Shown here piece after piece: positions 35,301-47,290 of a stretch of DNA of 64,000 bases (positions within the stretch are counted from its first letter, which is position 1; each line of letters starts with the position of its first letter). A program made the translations under genes and the position numbers. The notes under the pieces were generated by a model. That model saw nothing but the letters and a program-made list of their open reading frames with translations, searched no databases and had not been told where the DNA came from. Source of the DNA: Chamaecyparis obtusa (taxonomy: Eukaryota; Streptophyta; Pinopsida; Cupressales; Cupressaceae); assembly GCA_027943335.1 (NCBI GenBank), contig BSBK01002802.1, forward strand, positions 744,001-808,000. The letters are read 5' to 3'.

Positions 35301-36390
35301 TAGGACCCCTTCAGACACACTTGAGCATTCAAATATGTCAAAAGGGGTTATAGATGACCCCTTTGGACACACTTGAGGGTTTAAATGTGTCAAAAGGGGT
35401 CATGGGGACTTTCTAGGGGTCCTATTACGCCTCATCACAGGTTAGGACCCTTAAAAAGTCCCCATGACCTCTTTTGACACATTTGAATGCTCAAATGTGT
35501 TCGAAAGGGTTGTAGGACCCCTTCGAACACACTTGAGCATTGAAATGTGTCAAAAGGGGTCATGGGGACTTTCTAGGGGTCCTAGTATGCCTTATCACAC
35601 GTTAGGACCCCTACAAAGTCCCCATGACCCTTTTTGACACATTAGAACCCTCAAGTGTGTCCTAAGGGGTCCTACGACCCCTTCAAACACACTTGAGTAT
35701 TCAAATGTGTCAAAAGGGGTCATGGGGACTTCCTAGGGGTCCTAGTACACCTTGTCATGTGTTAGGACACACTTGAGGGTTCCAATATGTTGAAAGGGGT
35801 TATGGGGACTTTATAGGGGTCCTAACGCGTTATAAGGTGTAGTAGGACCCCTAGGAACTCCCCATAACCTCTTTTGACCTATTGGAATGCTCAAGTGTGT
35901 CTGAAGGGGTTGTGCAAACCCTTAGGACACACTTGAGGGTTCCAATGTGTTGAAAGGGGTGATGGGGACTTTTTATGGGTCCTAGTACATCTTATCACGC
36001 GTTAGGACCCCTAGGAAGTCCCCATGACCCCTTTTCACACATTGGAATGCTCATGTTTGTCCTTAGGGGTCCTATGACCCCTTCGGACACACTTAAGGGT
36101 TCCAATGTGTCAAAAGGGGTCATGGGGACTTCTTAGGGGTCTTAGTACACCTTATCACAGGTTAGGACCCCTAAGAAGTCCCCATGACCCCTTTTGACAC
36201 ATTAGAACTCTCAAATGTGTCCTAAGGGGTCCTACGACCCCTTCAGACACACTTGAGGGTTCAAATGTGTCAAAATGGGTCATGGGGACTTCCTAGGGGT
36301 CCTAGTATGCCTTATCACATGTTAGGGTCTGTAGCAAGTCTCAATGACCCCTTTTGACACATTAGAACCCTCAAGTGTGTCCTAAGGGGT
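32308..36390. repeat. Satellite of ~160-bp units, each with two inverted repeats
   Basis: Unit starts (TGTGTC after CAAG) are at 32308, 32468, 32628, 32788 and 32947, a period of 159-160 bp; about 25 unit equivalents fit. Each unit contains a short palindrome (AAGGGGTCGTAGGACCCCTT type, extended by GTGTCC/GGACAC). It also contains a longer one whose arms are about 40 bp (TGTCAAAAGGGGTCATGGGG and its complement) around a loop of about 20 bp near a TGATAAG word. Right of about 35240, partial units and rearranged loops appear. No ORF of note. Confidence 0.97.
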
Positions 36391-37620
36391 CCAAGTGATT
36401 TGTGATAAAATGAGTTAAAACCCTTTGAGAATCCTTTTACTAGCTTCAATTTGACCTTAGAAATCCATGATGGATTATGGGAGGTAACCCTGCTAAAGGC
36501 TTGCTGAATCCTGAAATTTGGCTAAGTCTTGAATTTTTTGAAATCCCCCAAAATCTAGAATTTGCATCTTAACTCCTACGAAGATGAAACCTATCTCAAA
36601 CATCTTGGAATGTATTTAACTTTTATTTATACAAATATAAATTAAATGTTATATAACTTATATTTATACAACTTAAATGTTATATTTGTATAAATCCTAG
36701 TAACTTGAAATTGGAAAAAGTGGGGCAATTCAGATTTCAAAATAGGCGGGATTTTTCAGATATCTGATATTACTGGATATCTGATTGTATCGAATATCTG
36801 ATTAGGCTTGGTATTTGGTTGGGCATTACCAAACATGGGTGGCCAACGCTTTGGGTGTGTTTCAGAAGATAGTTCTTGATACCAAGACTTTGACCATGTA
36901 GCTGACGACTATTTTTTCACCCAAAATTGATGAAACGAAAAGGGTTTCTTAAAGACGTTATCAGCTTTCCATCGATATAATTGCCATCAAATTTCAAGTT
37001 CTATAAGTAATTATTACTTATTTTTCAATTGAGTTATCTTTAAAGTCGTAACTGACATACTGATTGAAAAACAACTATAACTTTCAAACCGTTTAACCTT
37101 TTTGAAATCCAAAACATGTGTCACGTTCTATGCTTCGGCTACTATAAGAATTTTTTTTTTTTGAATTTGGTAAAATTTTGAATTAGTTAAGGTGGTCAGA
37201 CATGAGAGTTTTTTATTTTGAAAAAGTTGTAGCAAAAAATTCACAATTAATTGTTTATTTCACCAAAAATTAAAAAAAAATATGCATCACATCTGGGCAT
37301 GAGTCTACTACTTATATCTAGACTCTTGGGAAAATATATCATCATTTGATTATGATTAAGGTGGTCAGACATACACGTACTCTTTATCTTTTACCTAAAA
37401 TTTTCATAATACTGCATTGAAATCTAAAATTTTGAACAATTAGACAAAAAAATTTTAAAAAAGGGCTAGTAGTTTAGAAACTACATTCAATTTCCTACAG
37501 ATTCTACTCTTACAAATTTTTCACATAAGGTTCATAAGATGTTCAACCTTTTATGTCAAGCTGACTAACCCTGATTTTCTGATTTTTCATTGCCACTTAA
37601 GGTCATAGTTTGGTATACCA
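36391..37620. other. Intergenic DNA, no gene seen
   Basis: AT-rich. The word AAGGTGGTCAGACAT occurs twice (about 37189 and 37363), the only clear internal repeat. No coding frame is supported. Confidence 0.6.
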
Positions 37621-37649
37621 TGATCCTGCACATACCCACATACGCATGT

Positions 37650-37734
37650 AATATACATGTACACATATATACATGTATATATATATGCATATGCATATAT
37701 ATACATATCTCTCTCTCTATATATATATATATGG

Positions 37735-37768
<34 letters not shown>

Positions 37769-37774
37769 ATAGAT

Positions 37775-37806
<32 letters not shown>

Positions 37807-37915
37807 GTATGTATACATATATATATGTATGCATATATATACACATATATATGCACATATATACATATATATACACATATATATATATGCATATCCACAC
37901 ATATACATGTATATA

Positions 37916-37996
<81 letters not shown>
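37650..37996. repeat. Compound TA/CA/TG microsatellite
   Basis: Alternating purine-pyrimidine DNA: ATATATGCATATGCAT patches, (TG)n at about 37750-37768, (CA)n at about 37775-37798, ACATATATAC patches, then (TA)n at about 37920-37995. Tracts like this favour Z-DNA and cruciform structures. Any ORFs here are artefacts of the repeat. Confidence 0.97.
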
Positions 37997-37997
<1 letters not shown>

Positions 37998-38069
37998 CTT
38001 TAAATAATGAAAAATGAAAATTAAAAAACCTGAAAGCGACGGTTGATGAATCGGAAGCCAAGACAAAAC

Positions 38070-38215
38070 TTTCAATCCCGCTGAAAGTGACTATGAAAGT
38101 AACTGTCGGTAGGTTAAAAACCTCACCAAAAAACCTTATTATTGACTTTCGATCAAAAGTTACTCACTTACGATTGAAAGTATAGGTTACTTTCTATCGA
38201 AAGTATGAAGGGATA
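38070..38215. repeat. Palindromic ACTTTCGATNGAAAGT-like motif cluster
   Basis: Several variants within about 150 bp: CTGAAAGTGACTATGAAAGT, GACTTTCGATCAAAAGT, ACGATTGAAAGT and ACTTTCTATCGAAAGT. The same kind of words occurs at 7690-7745. This may be the leader of another, unidentified element. Confidence 0.5.
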
Positions 38216-38458
38216 TTTTAGTCGATTGTGCTTTTCAGGACATTTTCCTTCCTCTAAAAAAGTGTAACTGACTATTGTGGGTTCACCCTAGGAGATATTT
38301 TCCACAAGTCAAATTGTGATATTACTATCAGGATTCAATTATGTAGTTTTTGAGTCAAACTCATTGACCCATATTTCATGAGTAATAGATCACAAGAACC
38401 CATCTCTCATGAGAATTAATGGAACACCTAACACTCATTGCATCTAAGTGATGCTCAC

Positions 38459-38575
38459 AGGGGTAAAGCATCAGGCCTTTCTAGGAGGTCAACCATCCCA
38501 ATAGTGCTCCAACTCAAGTGTTCTTAACCATGGAATTTCCTCCAATATTAAGCCCACTTAGCTTGCTACCCCACT
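38459..38575 (-). repeat. 5S rRNA-derived sequence (Cassandra-like or 5S pseudogene)
   Basis: On the minus strand the sequence follows plant 5S rRNA along most of its length. GGATGGTTGACCTCCTAGAAAG matches the 5S internal control region GGATGGGTGACCTCCTGGGAAG. GGTTAAGAACACTTGAG parallels GTTAAGCGTGCTTGGG, and the end TTTACCCCTG parallels the 5S 3' end. It is too diverged to be a working 5S gene. Cassandra retrotransposons carry 5S-derived sequences in their LTRs and are the likeliest source; a dispersed 5S pseudogene or 5S-derived SINE is the alternative. No LTR pair was found. Confidence 0.7.
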
Positions 38576-38582
38576 TGCAAAA

Positions 38583-41500
38583 CCTTCAGTGAGTATTGTG
38601 CCTTATGAACCATTCATTATAGATCCCCTTTATCTCATCAATTGATAAGTAGGAGATATTTTTCATACCAAGTTTGTAATGCCCCTCTCATAGTCTAATT
38701 TTCTATAAGTTATGATATCATTTATATTATGGATTTACTAACCCCATACGTGCATGTGTATGGATTGCGTGTATGTTTTATATTTCTGTTTGATGTGTCT
38801 TATGTGGTTGAGGGACGGAGTCATAGTTACTTGCTTGCGAGATCCACATGATCGATCGATCCCTACTATTGTCTATTATACATTTATACATGTATGTAAA
38901 TACTCATCTTTTATGTAGGATTTCAGGTACCGGGCATCAACTTCCTTGCATTCTCAGGATGAGCGTGCTCTATCACAATATCTCAATGGTAAGAGAGGGG
39001 AGATAACAAACAGGTCCAATCCCAACCTAAGCCATCATTTGTCCTAAAATAGGGGACAAGTATCTTATTGACTACCTATCCAAATTCGTCAAGGTGAGGT
39101 GAATTCGTGAACCCTTCATTTGAGCATAATGGTTATTTTGAGTTAGTTGATTTTCAGGTGTTGCAGTCATTTGTGTTTTGTTGCGTGATTTATTTATTTT
39201 TAATGAATTAATTAAGATTAATTTTTATATTAGAATAATTATATCTTGGAAATATCATAATATTAAATATACGGATATTTAATTATTAAGGGTTAATTAA
39301 ATACCTTTGTTTAATTAAAAAACTTAATTAAAAGAATAGTTTGGAATAAAATAGATTTAATTAATTATTTAAATTCAAAGATGAGTTTTGGGCATAATTG
39401 ATTTATTTAAGATTTAATTACCAATTGCATAATTATTAAAGAGCTAAAATATGAATTGATTAATTAAACATTAGTATGCAATTTAAGTTGCACATTTAGT
39501 TTTATAAAATTGAATTAGAAATTTGAGTTGAAGTTGAGTTATCAATTGTTCACTGGAAATTTTTGATTTCAGTCTTTTCAAATTAAGTGATTCTTTTATA
39601 TTTTTCAGAGGGGAATTTACCTTATTTTTGGTGTTGCATGTTTTGAAACCCTAGGTTGCTTGGTTTTCTTTATTAGGAGGATTTTGTCCATTATTTGATA
39701 CACAGGTTTGGAGATCACAAGTTTTGCTTGCAATTTGGAGTTGAAGAAATTTCTGGAAAACTTGAATTTTTGGGAGCTTGAATTTTGGATTGGTATTGTC
39801 ATAGATCTATTGAATTTGAGGTCTAGGTTTTGTATTTTTTCCTTTGTAATCTTCTTTCCGAAAAGATTGTTTTCTTCATATTTGCTAGATTGTTGTAGGG
39901 TTTGAATTGAAGGTTTAATGGTTTTAATGTTGGAGGTTTTGGGTTTTTTTTGTGTGGGAAGAAATTCTAGTATTTTAATATGTATGTGAGCATACGTGTA
40001 TTAATTTTAGTATATAAGCATAATCTTTTATATTATTCTAGAAACCCTCGTATTTAAATTCAAAAGAAAATTATGTTTTCGTTAAAACCCTAGCTTGTTC
40101 AATGTGAAAACCTACAAACAATTGATTTAGAAAAATATGAAATTTAGATCCAATAAGGGTTTGATTGAATTATTAAACAAAGTATTCGAGAGGACAACAA
40201 AAATTGAAATCATCAAACAATTGAATGTTAAAACCCAATTGAAATTTAATAGTAAAAAACCGGTTTCTTTAAAATCAATTATTTTATTAATAAGAGAAGA
40301 AAATTATATGATATGTAATTTGAAAGTTTCTATAAAAAAAATTAATTATTATTATTATTTATTAATTTTTGGAATTCTTTAAAAAAAATATTTATTAATT
40401 TTTTGATTTAAAATCTAACCAAATAATAATAATAATTATTGTTATTTAAAAAAATTAATTAATTAATAAATGAATATTAATTAATTTTTTACATGTGGGT
40501 TTTAATATTAATGTTTTTATTTATATTTATATTTAGAAAATTAATAACATTATTTTATTATTAAATACATGGTGTTTTGACATGCATGAAAATTTTAGTT
40601 AAATACTTATTTAAAAAGTATATATGCATGAGATTTAATTTTAAATAGATAGTTATACATATGATACATTTATATGAACACTTTTGTAGTCAAATGGACT
40701 TTATTCAACAAGATTATTGCTTTAGGCAATTGGAATTTATAAATTGGTTTTGGGATTTTGCATTTTTTGAGACTTGATTGATTGTAATTAGGGAATTATG
40801 TTGGCTTTTAGGGAAATGGTACCAAAGGCTTTGAAGTATTTTTTTGTTGATCTCTGATTTTATGTGGAGAATATTTATAGCCATTTTTTAATTCTTGATT
40901 AGATCATTGTATGATTTTGTGATATTTGTGAGCACGATCTCATATGTTTTATTGTGTCTCGGTCTTATTTCATTGACCAAAAAGAAGACGACTGCTATTA
41001 TGATTAAGTCTGATTTACTTGGTCAACTTATGTTCTCTACTATGATTGTTCTACATTTTGGATGATTATTTTTATGGAATATGTTACTTCATGTTTTGAG
41101 GGGGATGTCATTGATGCTTTGAGTATCATTGATCTTTTAATGTGAGACTATGAGGATTGTTATTGTTTCATTGAGATGTCCATTATGGGATGGATGATCT
41201 TTAACAATGTCTATGTTGAGATGGACTATTTAATCCTTGTATAGGATTTGTTGTTCTCCACTATGCTCTATTATTTTACTTTGGTGATTATCATGATTTA
41301 TGGTTTATGAGAAGCTTTTGTGGTTTTGGGTTATTCTTTTCCTTGTTATTTTGGTTGGAGCATTAGGGTAGGTTATCTCAGTATATAGGCGGGGAGTGGC
41401 TTTTAATAGGTGTCAGAGCCCATAAGTGGTTGCCAAGATAACTTATTAAAAGTGACTTAATAAAGTGATAACTAAATGACATTGAGAGTTTAGAATGAAT

Positions 41501-41651
41501 TAAAAAGATAATGTGTGCCTTGTCCATGCATGAGTACTTGATTGAGGTCTTGACTAGGATGGAAGTGGGAAGATGCTTGCCACCTGCATGGACTAGATAT
41601 GGCATAGTTGGACTAGATATTGATACCGCATAGAGTCACTAGGGTGGCAAT
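38583..41651. other. AT-rich DNA, possible old LTR remnants
   Basis: No coding region supported. A TGTAATGCCCCTCTC sequence at about 38671 looks like a plant LTR start. GGTGTCAGAGCCCATAAG near 41400 resembles a methionine-tRNA primer-binding site. Together they could mark a long decayed 5' LTR with its start of internal region, cut by element C at 41652. No second LTR is visible, so this is tentative. Confidence 0.3.
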
Positions 41652-42857
41652 TGTAATACCCCAAAAATGAGCTATATGTTCATTAACTTCCTATATCATC
41701 AAATCAAACGAAATCGACATCAAAGTCCTAACCAAAGGCACATTTGAACATCATCGAATTCTAATTGATTATCATAAATTCTGCATCAGAGAATATTCCT
41801 AGTAATATTCCTAATCATCTTAATTATCTTTAATTTAATGATTATTTGGCGATAAATCCTATTTATCCTAAAGTTTGATTAATTTTATATTCTCAATATT
41901 TAATTAATTAGAGTTAATTCTGCCACTTAATTATTTAATTGAAGTTAATTATATTTATTCCTAAATTGTATTATTTAATTTTGACAATAAATCCAAAATC
42001 CTATCAATAATTGATTAAATTCTTATTTAATTAATTAAAGCAAGTTGTCAATTTTTAATAATATTGTTTTTGAATAAAAGTTTGAAAAATAATTGATTAA
42101 CCCATAAATCAATTGTTTTATTTTTCAAAATCAATTAAGTTAGAAATAAATCACTTTATTATTAAATCAATTCATATTAAAACATGCACAATCAAGAAAA
42201 GCAGACAACTATCAATTATCAATTAAAGCTAAACTCTATTTTGAGTTAGACTTTGCTTTTGCATGTTTTAGTGAGTTAAATATCCTTTATTTAAAAAAAT
42301 AACTCAAAAAACAACCTGAGTTATTTGAGTGATTTATGGCTTTTTTTCTCATGCACCTCTAAAGCCCTAGATTTCTATAAATTGAGGCCTTAGCTCATCA
42401 CAAATCATCCACAAGAATTGCATAATCATGCTGTCGAATTGGAGACTGAAGAATACTCTTTACGAATCCAAGCTTTGTGAGATCAATACTGCATAGTTTT
42501 TCATATCATATTAGTTTTCATTTGTTAGATCATTTAGCATATCATAGCATATCAATTTTTTACATATCATAGATTTCATATCATTTTTCATCTTATTGCA
42601 TCTAAAATCCGAAAAAAAAATAGATTAATTGCATACATTCCATATTCATCTTTTGCATTAAAATATTTCATTTAGGTGTCGTCAAGGTCACTGATCTCGA
42701 TAAAAATCTGAGAACATCATACTCGCACCTATTAGAAGGCAGTAAATCACCTGGTTAGTTTAGCTTTCAATTCATTGCACAATTTCAATTTTTGCTAACC
42801 TCTAATGTTTTACTGAAGTGTTGTGTCTACAGAATAGGTACAAAATTCACACACACA
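41652..42857 (+). repeat. Element C 5' LTR
   Basis: Starts TGTAATACCCCAAAAATG, similar to the LTR starts of element A and the solo LTR (TGTAT.CACCC.AAAATGG). It ends ACACACA four bases before the primer-binding site. A TATA box (CTATAAATTG, about 42375-42384) supports the orientation. The left boundary is inferred from similarity, not from a second copy. Confidence 0.7.
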
Positions 42858-42861
42858 TTTT

Positions 42862-42878
42862 TGGTGCCCACCGTGGGG
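42862..42878 (+). promoter_or_regulatory. Element C primer-binding site
   Basis: TGGTGCCCACCGTGGGG directly after the LTR end and TTTT. It shares the CCCACCGTGG core with A and B. Confidence 0.8.
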
Positions 42879-42983
42879 CCCTGAAATGGGTTTCCATCCT
42901 ATTCTATCAAATTTCTATCATTTTTCTCGAACCCAGGACCACAAGATTAATTTTTGTGATAAATTTCTGGGCTATTTTTCCAT

Positions 42984-43517
42984 AAATCTGACTGATGTTT
43001 TTATTGGTATATGCACATATGACATGATAAAAATCCTAAATTTATATTTTTGGAAATTTATTTGAGCTAGCTTTCATTTTCCATTGATTTGGATTAATTT
43101 CATTTTGATTTGCAAAAGTTATGATCATTTTAGTGAAGACTGGTTTGAACCTGATTTTATGAAATCTGACTGATGTTTTTATTGGTACATGCACATATGA
43201 CATGAAAAAAATCTAAAATTTATATTTTTGGAAAGGTATTTGAGTTAGATTTCATTTTCCATTGGTTTGGATTAATTTTGTTTTTATTTGCAAAAATTAT
43301 GATCATTTTAGTGAAGACTGGTCTGAACCTAATTTTATGAAATCCGATTGATGTTTTTATTGGTACATGCACATATGACATGATACAGATCTAAAATTTA
43401 TATTTATGGAAAGGTATTTGATTTAGCTTTCATTTTCCATTGGTTTGGATTAATTTCATTTTGATTTGCAAAAGTTATTGTTGATTTAGTGCAGACTGGT
43501 CATAATCTAATTTTTTA
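42984..43517. repeat. Three tandem copies of a 178-bp unit in the element C leader
   Basis: Copies start at 42984, 43162 and 43340 (AAATCTGACTGATGTTTTTA type), exactly 178 bp apart. Each contains CATATGACATGA and TTTCATTTTCCATTG. It lies about 100 bp after the primer-binding site. Copies differ by scattered substitutions, so it is an older duplication. Confidence 0.93.
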
Positions 43518-44954
43518 TGACAACAGGTTTTTCGATTATGAAATGACATATTATCTTTGACTAACTTGATTTTCTACCACGTGGGGTTGACAAGTTGTGT
43601 TTATCATTTTTGATGGATTTTTATAACATTGGGTTTCATGTACAAGAATAGGTAAGTTTTTCATAACAGTGGGTTGCAGGTGCAGGTGCAGGTACATCTT
43701 GTGGGTACAAAAGATAGAAGACAAAAAGTGCAAGAATTGCTAAAAATAGGTAAAAATCTACTAAGCGCATTGCGAAGAATTTAGGTAATCTTCTCAGCTG
43801 ATAAGACTTTTATTTTGGATCTAAAACGAACATATCATGTGTCTAGCCTGAGTCACTTTTACTGCTTTCCTATCACAGACTTCATTTGGGCTATAAAAAT
43901 GAACATAGTTTACTTTCAGCATCTTTGTTACACATAGTAATTAGGCCCCATGAACACTATTTGTGGAGCTTGAGAGAGTGGGTTTCCAGTGAAACTCTTC
44001 TCAATGAAGGATCCCTTGTAGGTGGGGAGGATACTGAGGGAGTCTCACGTTCCACTAGATCCGTGTGTCTTCAACTTTTGATCGAGGCATTCTCTCTCCG
44101 GAGAGGTTGATAGATCCTAAGGGGTTGATGTCATAGATCTTTGTGAGATAATCTTGGTCTTAGCATGTCGGATTAATCTGTCTACTTTGTTTGGGTTAAA
44201 AGTGAAAAGACTAGGGGATTATGCTCTACTTCCTTTTTGGATAGTACCAAAAACCCAAATCCTTGAATTTGGAACTAGTCTCCATGTGGTATATCTTGTG
44301 AGTCACCTTTAGAGAGGGTTAACCATAGTGGACATTCCCTTAATTAGGTCAACCACGTTGATGGAACCTCAAGCGGTAATAGCCATTTTTGTCATGGTAG
44401 TGATAGCCACTATATAAATGTCCTTGTGGAAGAAATCTTCACAGGTGTGGTTCATTGTTGGGTTGTCAGATCTCCCTAGCAGCTCTTGATTCATTAAATT
44501 TTTGGACTGTGTCAAAACCCTGGTGCGCCGGGATTGGAGTTCACCCCTTTGGATCATAAAAGTTACAGAGTCAAACCATTACTAAAAACCCTAGTGAGGC
44601 CAAATTTTCATTTTCTAGGGTATATGTGCGTTATTGCAAAATATTTTTGGAACATACACAATTAGCGCTTCTGAAGATTAGAATGAATAAGTCACTTGAT
44701 TGTTCATGCGCAAGGTTGCTTTTTCCCTTGTTCATTATTTTCAGACATGCTTGAAATCACTTTCTTGTTGTTTTGTGTGCTTTTTTATCTATCTAGTTAT
44801 TGAAAACGGACAAATCTGTTACAATCCTCAAATCTGGACATTAAAATTTGCAAACAATCTGAAACTGAAAGCCCTAAATTTGCAAAATTTTAAGTGAAAT
44901 TCCTTTATGGAGTCAAAAGTCATCTCAGGAGGTCAGAAAGTCACACGAGTTTTT

Positions 44955-45152
44955 GTCAAATGTCGTTTCATTACTACCCAACTGTCGTATGGTAAAGAAC
45001 CCAGTGTCGTATGAGTCTTTCTGCCAATCAAATTCAAAAAGTCAAATCTTGCTAGCAACTGTCATGCGAGTTTTGCAACTGTCATATGAGCTTTTCAACT
45101 ATCATTTCATAGCATACCCACTGTCGTACGAGTCTGCAGAGTGTCGTTTGGG
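44955..45152 (+). repeat. Element C leader motif cluster (TGTCRTAYGAG)
   Basis: Words near 44962 (TGTCGTTTCAT), 44984 (TGTCGTATGG), 45005 (TGTCGTATGAG), 45060 (TGTCATGCGAG), 45079 (TGTCATATGAG), 45122 (TGTCGTACGAG) and 45142 (TGTCGTTTGGG). All are on the plus strand, within 200 bp and 120-310 bp upstream of the ORF. The position corresponds to the leader clusters of elements A and B, with a different but related word. Confidence 0.82.
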
Positions 45153-45269
45153 AAATTTTGAAAAGTTGTCAGAATTGCCAGATACTTAGCTTTTTCAGCC
45201 TATTTCCAGAATCTATCGAACAAATCACTGTGTCATGAACAGAGTAGTAGCCATTGAGAATTAGTACAC

Positions 45270-47078
45270 ATGTCTCAAAGAATCAGTACACATGAGGAAG
45301 AAACTCTAATCACCACTATGATGAAACAGATCCACACTATGCAAGTCAAGCTTAACAAACTTGAGAAAGAAAAGGAACCTAAAGAGTTCTCCATGGAATC
45401 TCTATGCCCTTTTCCATTTGATAAAGACTTGTACATGTCACCATGCCCTCGGACAGAATATGAGAAATGTGATAATCCTTTTGACACTTCTTCCATGGAG
45501 AGTGACACACCCATCTTTGAAGACTTTGAAGACTATGATGACTATGATGAGGGACAATATAGTGATACCTATGAACCCTCTATTCCTAAGAATCCTCCTC
45601 ATCGTGTGTTCCTGCTTACTACAAATGGGCTATCACATTGGATAGATCGTGATGGTGATCCATATGATTCTGATTTTGAAAAAGACTTTGATAATTTTTG
45701 TGAACAATACCTTGATTATGATCCATCTACTACTACTGAGGACTATAAAATGCACCGTGCTAATTGGAAACGTAAATATTATAAGAATCCTTCCTCTAAG
45801 AATTCTCATGCTAAAAATAAAGATGACACTCTCAAGCAAGATTATGTTAATGATGGACCTTTGTCTTGTGATGGTTCCCTTCCATCCCTTAATTCCTCCA
45901 ATACCCATACATTTCCTAAAGCTTCTAAGTCTTTCAAACCTTCCACAAATCCTTCATCCAACAAAGATCCTAATGTTTTTCATGTAGTTCCCTACAATTA
46001 TCCTCAAGGGCTATCTCTTAAAGAAACTCAAGTTAACCTTCACTTGGCTACAAATACTTTCAATAATGCTAAACCTAAAGAGCCTAAGCCTTTATGTGCT
46101 ACAATGCCTACTTCAGCTAGTCCTTCACCATCTTTTCCAAAGTCTTCCATAAAATTCCAACATGCTTCCTTATCCTTAGAAGTAGCTCCATGTCAAGAGG
46201 ACTCTAAAAATGATAAAGAAAAGAACATAAAGAAAGATTAAGATCAAGAACCCTCCATGTCATCCAATCCTTTTCATGACGTCTCTGATCCACTTCATGG
46301 TTCTTTTGATCCTCTATGCCCTTCCACATTCATTCCACCATCTCCTAAGCAAGATCAAGCTACTACTCACACCATTGAGTTTATTGACAATCAAGATGAC
46401 CTTACTTCCATTGAGGTTATTCAAAATAGTGTTATTACTTCCAATGTTAAGCCTATTGAAAATCAAGAAAAAAATGATGCACTTATGCTATCCAAAGCAA
46501 CTTGTCAAGATCAAAGTCTTCCATCTTCTTGTTCTACCACTCCATGTTCACTTCCATTTTCTACTTTTCCTAAGTCTTTGCAAGCTTTGAACAATTCTAT
46601 CGAAGAAGTTTCTCCTATTCAAGATGTTAATGAGCCTATTGCAAATCCTAATTCTCACTCTAAAGATGCTGATGTCCTTGGTTGTCATATAGATGTTGAT
46701 GAAATTATTGATTATCCTTTTGCATCTTCCACTTTCATCCTTGGACTTCCTCCACCAATACCAAAGGCTTCACATCTTCCTTCCATCTTGGGCCCTTATG
46801 TCCCTTCACTTTCCCCTCCTTACTCTCCTAATTCTTCATCCATCTTGGGTCCTTATGTCCCTCCATCTCCTATCTTTCCTCAAGATCAACATAGATGCAT
46901 ACCCTTGAATTCTTTTCATCCACTCACCCATCTAAACCAGTCATATCATCCTTCTTCTTCCATAAGTCCCAAGTCTTTTGGAAGTAACTTGAATGTTCAA
47001 TACAAGAAAAAGAAGCAATGCATGAATCCATCAAAAAAAGAAGATCACCAGTCTCCTCTATTCGACACGGAGGCATAA
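45270..47078 (+). CDS. Element C ORF: gag-like start, novel low-complexity body
   Basis: One frame of about 600 codons with a single in-frame TAA at 46239-46241. Residues 30-60 (KEFSMESLCPFPFDKDLYM) match the segment before the gag core of element B (KPFSIETLCPFPFDKSLVM). The gag core itself is absent. Instead there is an Asp/Tyr-rich acidic part, then Ser/Pro/Asn-rich sequence. A continuation in another frame (about 47018-47270, RQVWVPKSIIEDILSR and AIWIPKSLLKKY) suggests a frameshift near 47020-47078. I do not recognise the body. Such ORFs occur in nonautonomous retrotransposons that keep only part of gag. Retention of a long frame suggests recent coding function. Confidence 0.6.
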
Positions 47079-47290
47079 AGTCAAAAGAGATATCTAAGAA
47101 AAAAATTACAAGACAAGTATGGGTTCCAAAATCTATCATTGAAGATATTCTCTCTAGATCATCAAAAAGAAATGAAAAGCCTACGGCTATATGGATTCCA
47201 AAATCTCTCTTGAAAAAGTATGATGTTGAGCAAAAAGTGAAATTGACATTCAAGCTTCCAAAGACTTCCACTTCATCTTCTTCCAAAAAA

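Noticed and set aside
32308..36390. CRISPR-like array
   Set aside because: Units are contiguous 160-bp palindromic satellite monomers with no spacers of unique sequence; context is plant nuclear DNA.
37565..38075. Several overlapping ORFs of 60-162 codons rich in Tyr, Ile, Cys and His
   Set aside because: They are translations of the TA/CA/TG microsatellite in every frame, with no conserved content.
38459..38575. Functional 5S rRNA gene
   Set aside because: Too many differences, including in the internal promoter, and no tandem array.
45275..45987. Shadow ORFs over the element C gene, including Ile/Leu-rich ones
   Set aside because: Hydrophobic composition is a by-product of the acidic coding frame; the plus frame starting at 45270 explains the region.
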